Below, one piece after another: positions 6,118 through 8,149 of a stretch of DNA of 8,149 nt. How positions within the stretch are numbered: the stretch's first letter is position 1; every line of letters begins with the position of its first letter. Location: the NCBI GenBank assembly GCA_947057505.1, contig CAMSEM010000055.1, positions 1-8,149 on the forward strand, in the 5' to 3' direction. The notes below the pieces were generated by a model that saw only the letters and a list, made by a program, of their open reading frames with translations, ran no database searches and was not told the origin of the DNA. Source of the DNA: an uncultured Clostridium sp. (lineage in GTDB: Bacteria > Bacillota > Clostridia > TANB77 > CAG-508). Both the position numbers and the translations under genes were made by a program.

Positions 6118-6330
6118 TTATTTCTTTTTATTTTGCATTTGTTTGTATATTGTTTTACATAAGTCTGGGAATTTAGTTCCAGACAAATAGCCTAGTGATT
6201 GGCTTGTTAAAAGTCCTTCTTCTATTGCCTTTTTGTTCCACATTTTCTCTGTTGGTATTATTTTTGTTTCTTTTATATATTGTTTTAGTGATTCTATACT
6301 ATTTTTATAATATTGTTCATTATTTGACAT
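6118..6330 (-). CDS. Small protein of unknown function, 70 residues
   Basis: I do not recognise this protein. It is supported as a gene by a GAGGT ribosome binding site 6-7 bases before ATG 6330 and by one of the best promoter matches in the window about 30 bases upstream. The sequence is hydrophilic, Lys-rich (13 Lys) and likely all helical, with no membrane segment or signal peptide. The run IIPTEKMWNKKAIEEGLLTS (24-43) followed by a GTKF turn (51-54) vaguely recalls the short helical repeats found beside homing endonucleases (G-x-x-P-t ... G-s-w/f), which bind DNA. That resemblance is weak and unverified. It precedes the TPR gene by 57 bases in the same direction, so it is probably cotranscribed with it and uppP. 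A small cytoplasmic DNA- or protein-binding factor is possible. Confidence 0.65.
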   Translation of the reverse strand: MSNNEQYYKNSIESLKQYIKETKIIPTEKMWNKKAIEEGLLTSQSLGYLSGTKFPDLCKTIYKQMQNKKK

Positions 6331-6357
6331 TTTTTACCTCATTTCGCAATTTACCTT

Positions 6358-6386
6358 ATTTTAACATTAGGTTTTACACAAGTCAA
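6358..6386 (-). promoter_or_regulatory. Promoter of the small ORF - TPR - uppP operon
   Basis: On the minus strand TTGACT (6386-6381) and TAAAAT (6363-6358) lie 17 bases apart, each matching 5 of 6 consensus bases, and TGT directly before the -10 box makes it an extended -10. The start point would be near 6350, about 20 bases before the 70-residue gene. The rest of the 210-base gap up to the thioredoxin stop (6387-6540) shows no gene and no convincing terminator, so some read-through from the redox operon is possible. Confidence 0.7.
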
Positions 6387-6540
6387 TGTATTTTTACTTT
6401 ATAGATAAAAAATTCACTTTTCTATTGCACCATTTATTAGATAGTTTTATTCATTTCAGTGTTAATTTAAAAAACTTTTTATGTAATGTGTTGTGTGATA
6501 ATTGCTAAATATCTACTATAGAAATATTTACTTATAAAAT

Positions 6541-7017
6541 TCAAAATTGATTCTCAAGATATAATTCATTAACTATAGTTTGTTTATTTACTATACCAAC
6601 AAAGCTTTTTGCTATTTCTCCATTTTTCATTATAATCATGGTTGGAATATTCATAACATTATATTTTATTGCTAATCTTTCATTTTTGTCTACATCTACT
6701 TTTACAAATTTAACCTCTTTATGCTCTCTTGCTATTTCTTTAATAATTGGATTCATTGTTTTACATGGCATACACCATGTTGCATAAAAGTCTATAAAGA
6801 CAATTCCTTTTTCTTTCATTACTTCTTGTTCAAATTGTTCTGCATTTTGAATTTCCATTATCTCTATTTTTTCTTCTGCTTCATCATTATTCAAAATATT
6901 TTCTACTCTGGATTGCTGAATATTACTATTTACTATGTAGTTATATGCAATAGTTATTCCTATTAATACTACTATGAATAAAATAATTTCAATTATTAAT
7001 CTTTTCTTTTTATCCAT
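6541..7017 (-). CDS. Membrane-anchored thioredoxin-family protein (WCMPC)
   Basis: This 158-residue protein has an N-terminal membrane anchor (about 8-27) after a Lys/Arg-rich start, which places the rest outside the cytoplasmic membrane. A polar linker (28-55) leads into a thioredoxin fold. FIDFYATWCMPCK (74-86) holds the redox-active pair Cys82/Cys85. VKFVKVDVDKN (102-112) is the next strand-turn, and NIPTMIIMKNGE (123-134) has the cis-proline Pro125. Ordinary thioredoxin has WCGPC; the Met here should alter redox potential or partner choice. There is no signal-peptide cleavage site, so it is a tethered enzyme. It follows ccdA by 11 bases with its ribosome binding site overlapping the ccdA stop, so CcdA is the likely electron donor. 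Substrates are unknown; reduction of extracytoplasmic disulfides is the likely role. Confidence 0.92.
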   Translation of the reverse strand: MDKKKRLIIEIILFIVVLIGITIAYNYIVNSNIQQSRVENILNNDEAEEKIEIMEIQNAEQFEQEVMKEKGIVFIDFYATWCMPCKTMNPIIKEIAREHKEVKFVKVDVDKNERLAIKYNVMNIPTMIIMKNGEIAKSFVGIVNKQTIVNELYLENQF

Positions 7018-7024
7018 TTCCCAT

Positions 7025-7030
7025 CCTCCT
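7025..7030 (-). promoter_or_regulatory. Thioredoxin ribosome binding site overlapping the ccdA stop
   Basis: A perfect AGGAGG lies 7 bases before the thioredoxin ATG (7017) and shares two bases with the ccdA TAG stop (7031-7029). A ribosome finishing ccdA would expose or restart at this site, so the two proteins are probably made in step. Confidence 0.85.
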
Positions 7031-7658
7031 AAAAAATTAATATAATTCCACTAATAATTAGTATAATACCTGCTATTTTATTTATTATATTATAATGCTT
7101 TTTTATATAATTAAATGTACTTTTTAATCTTTCTAAAAATATAGAAGTTAAAACAAATGGTATTCCTAAACCTATAGAATAGATAAATAGCATAAGTCCA
7201 CCTTTAAAAATGCTTTGTGAAGTAGCGCTCATCATTAATGCACTACTTAAAAATATTCCTACACAAGGAGTCCAGCATGCAGAAAAAACCATTCCAAATA
7301 ATATTGCTGAAAAAAAGCTTAATTTATCCTTACTTTTTTGAATTCCTTTAGATTTGTTTAATATTTTTATATTTAATATTCCCATATAATGCATTCCAAA
7401 TAGAATTACTATAATTCCAAATACTATATTTATATATCTGCTATTGGCTGTTATTACTTTTCCTAATGTACCTGCAAATATACCTAATAATACAAAAATA
7501 ATTGTAAAACCTAAAACAAACCCTAAAGAATTTATTACAGTTCTTTTTAAACCTTTATCTTGACTTGCAAAGTAAGATACATACATTGGTAACATTGGTA
7601 ATACACATGGTGATAAAAAAGATGCAAATCCTTCTATAAATATAACAAAAAAATCCAT
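7029..7658 (-). CDS. ccdA: CcdA/DsbD-family membrane thiol-disulfide carrier
   Basis: This 209-residue protein is nearly all hydrophobic, with about six membrane helices, the size of a stand-alone CcdA (the membrane core of DsbD). CcdA passes electrons from cytoplasmic thioredoxin across the membrane through one pair of cysteines. Both signature helices are seen: FLSPCVLPMLPMYVSYF (14-30) with Cys18, and SACWTPCVG (126-134) with Cys132, plus a non-family-essential Cys128. ATG 7658 has an AAGGAGG site 6 bases before it. The next gene is a tethered thioredoxin, a natural acceptor for the electrons. Nothing for cytochrome c maturation is nearby, so a general extracytoplasmic thiol-reducing role is more likely here than haem ligation. 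The gene is first in its operon and lies just inside the insertion-sequence edge. Confidence 0.93.
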   Translation of the reverse strand: MDFFVIFIEGFASFLSPCVLPMLPMYVSYFASQDKGLKRTVINSLGFVLGFTIIFVLLGIFAGTLGKVITANSRYINIVFGIIVILFGMHYMGILNIKILNKSKGIQKSKDKLSFFSAILFGMVFSACWTPCVGIFLSSALMMSATSQSIFKGGLMLFIYSIGLGIPFVLTSIFLERLKSTFNYIKKHYNIINKIAGIILIISGIILIF

Positions 7659-7693
7659 ATTTCCTCCTTGATTTTATACTTTTTTTCATAGGT

Positions 7694-7722
7694 ATTATAC
7701 CACATAAATTTGTATTTGTTTC
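7694..7722 (-). promoter_or_regulatory. Extended -10 promoter of ccdA
   Basis: On the minus strand a perfect TATAAT (7699-7694) is preceded by TGG, forming an extended -10 element. Seventeen bases upstream is GAAACA (7722-7717), a weak -35 with 3 of 6 matches. The start would be near 7688, about 30 bases before ccdA. The insertion sequence begins some 43 bases upstream of the -35, so it leaves the core promoter intact but may have removed upstream control sites. Confidence 0.6.
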
Positions 7723-7775
7723 TTAATTATTTAAAATCAAAGAAAAATCCTTCTTTCATTTTTTGGTTCTATAAT

Positions 7776-7813
7776 AAATGTTGGGGTGGGTTAAACTACT
7801 TCAACATTTTTTT
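7776..7813 (+). terminator. Terminator-like stem-loop just inside the insertion-sequence end
   Basis: AAATGTTG (7776-7783) pairs with CAACATTT (7802-7809) around an 18-base loop rich in G on its left side, and T continues to 7813. Placed 11 bases inside the element, it could stop transcription entering from outside and so keep transposase expression low. The stem has only two G-C pairs, so termination would be weak. Confidence 0.4.
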
Positions 7814-7839
7814 GTAAAAATAATGCACTTATCTAAAAT
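7812..7839 (+). promoter_or_regulatory. Candidate transposase promoter
   Basis: TTGTAA (7812-7817) and TAAAAT (7834-7839) are 16 bases apart on the plus strand, about 50 bases before the transposase start. The match is moderate, and chance is likely in AT-rich DNA. Confidence 0.35.
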
Positions 7840-7887
7840 ACCTAATAAAATGTAATTGTGGAAAACATTTAAAGGAGGTATTGATAA

Positions 7888-8136
7888 GTGCTAAGTAATT
7901 GTATCAAAAATTTGTTAAATTTAAAAGGGGTTATTGTTAAAAGTATTAAAAATTTTGAAAATGAGGTTCACATTTGCATTGAAATGCCTAAAAGAGAACA
8001 TTGTTGTCCTTTCTGCTTTACTGAAACTTCTAAAGTTCATGATTACTATACTCAAACTATTAAAGATATTCCTATCTACTTCAAACCTACTAAACTTATC
8101 GTTACAGTTCCACAGCTTCTTCGCCTCTTCATATGA
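7888..8136 (+). CDS. ISL3-family transposase, N-terminal fragment with early stop
   Basis: The start is GTG 7888, set by a full AAAGGAGGT ribosome binding site at 7871-7879 with an 8-base spacing; no in-frame ATG fits. The 82 residues match the start of ISL3 transposases: a first helix (SNCIKNLLNLKGVIV), then the first half of the N-terminal zinc finger, CPFC (40-43), and the family's HDYYTQTIKDIPI (51-63). These proteins normally run to about 400 residues, with a second Cys pair a few residues later, then a helix-turn-helix and a DDE nuclease. Here the family-like sequence ends at about KLI (69-71). What follows, PQLLRLFI and a TGA, fits no expected segment and lies in GC-rich DNA. The fragment cannot catalyse transposition. 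It may be a dead copy, or the end of the sequence may be mis-joined. Confidence 0.8.
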   Translation: MLSNCIKNLLNLKGVIVKSIKNFENEVHICIEMPKREHCCPFCFTETSKVHDYYTQTIKDIPIYFKPTKLIVTVPQLLRLFI

Positions 8137-8143
8137 GAGGGCG
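8122..8143. other. GC-rich hairpin at the window end
   Basis: CGCCTCT (8122-8128) pairs with AGAGG(G)CG (8136-8143) with one bulged G around a 7-base loop, TCATATG. It sits in the last 40 bases, 24 of which are G or C, unlike the rest of the window. It may be an assembly or joining artefact at a contig edge, or an unrelated sequence joined to the element. Confidence 0.45.
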
Positions 8144-8149
8144 CGGACC

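Larger units (their letters stand above)
7765..8149 (+). mobile_element. Left part of an ISL3-family insertion sequence, incomplete at the window edge
   Basis: The element is recognised by its transposase N-terminus and by GGTTCTATAATAAATG starting at 7765, which resembles the GG(T/C)TCT-type ends of ISL3-family terminal repeats. The flank just outside (7757-7764, CATTTTTT) would be the 8-bp target copy if the family rule applies. It is AT-rich, as these elements prefer. The right end is not in the window, so neither the inverted-repeat match nor the target duplication can be confirmed. Confidence 0.65.

Noticed and set aside
6500..6530. AAATAT...ATATTT inverted repeat after the thioredoxin gene as a terminator
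   Set aside because: The stem is only 6 bp, all A-T, and has no U-run after it.

Overview
The window is very AT-rich, and almost every gene is on the minus strand behind a strong AGGAGG-type ribosome binding site. The proteins (a Clostridium-style prepilin, a PilM-PilN fusion, UppP, CcdA, an ISL3-family transposase) point to a low-GC Firmicute of the class Clostridia. This is an inference from gene content; no rRNA or other taxonomic marker is present.

Reading right to left, in the direction of most transcription: (1) 7765-8149 is the left end of an ISL3-family insertion sequence on the plus strand. Its transposase frame closes early, and the last 40 bases are abruptly GC-rich. (2) 7658-6541 is a two-gene thiol-redox operon: CcdA (membrane electron carrier) followed by a membrane-anchored thioredoxin with a WCMPC active site. 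(3) 6330-4027 is a likely operon from a good promoter at 6358-6386: an unrecognised 70-residue protein, a membrane-anchored TPR protein split into two frames by an apparent one-base frameshift near 5400-5409, and uppP (undecaprenyl-diphosphate phosphatase), closed by an intrinsic terminator at 3988-4017. (4) A 306-base gap without genes follows, with three 11-bp direct repeats. (5) 3720-1 is a type IV pilus operon: a pilM-pilN fusion, pilO, a small PilP-like protein, a prepilin, and the first 31 codons of a prepilin peptidase that runs off the window.

The pilus genes encode the inner alignment complex (PilM cytoplasmic, PilN/PilO/PilP-like membrane-anchored), one pilin subunit and the enzyme that matures it. 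The assembly ATPase (PilB/PilT) and platform protein (PilC) are not in the window. Notable points are: degenerate nucleotide-binding motifs in the PilM half; long Asn/Thr-rich, sequon-dense extracytoplasmic tails on both PilO and the PilP-like protein, one built on a 9-bp tandem repeat; and a prepilin lacking the usual Glu at mature position 5. I found no convincing wholly new system. The most distinctive items are the Asn/Thr tails and the frameshifted TPR gene.
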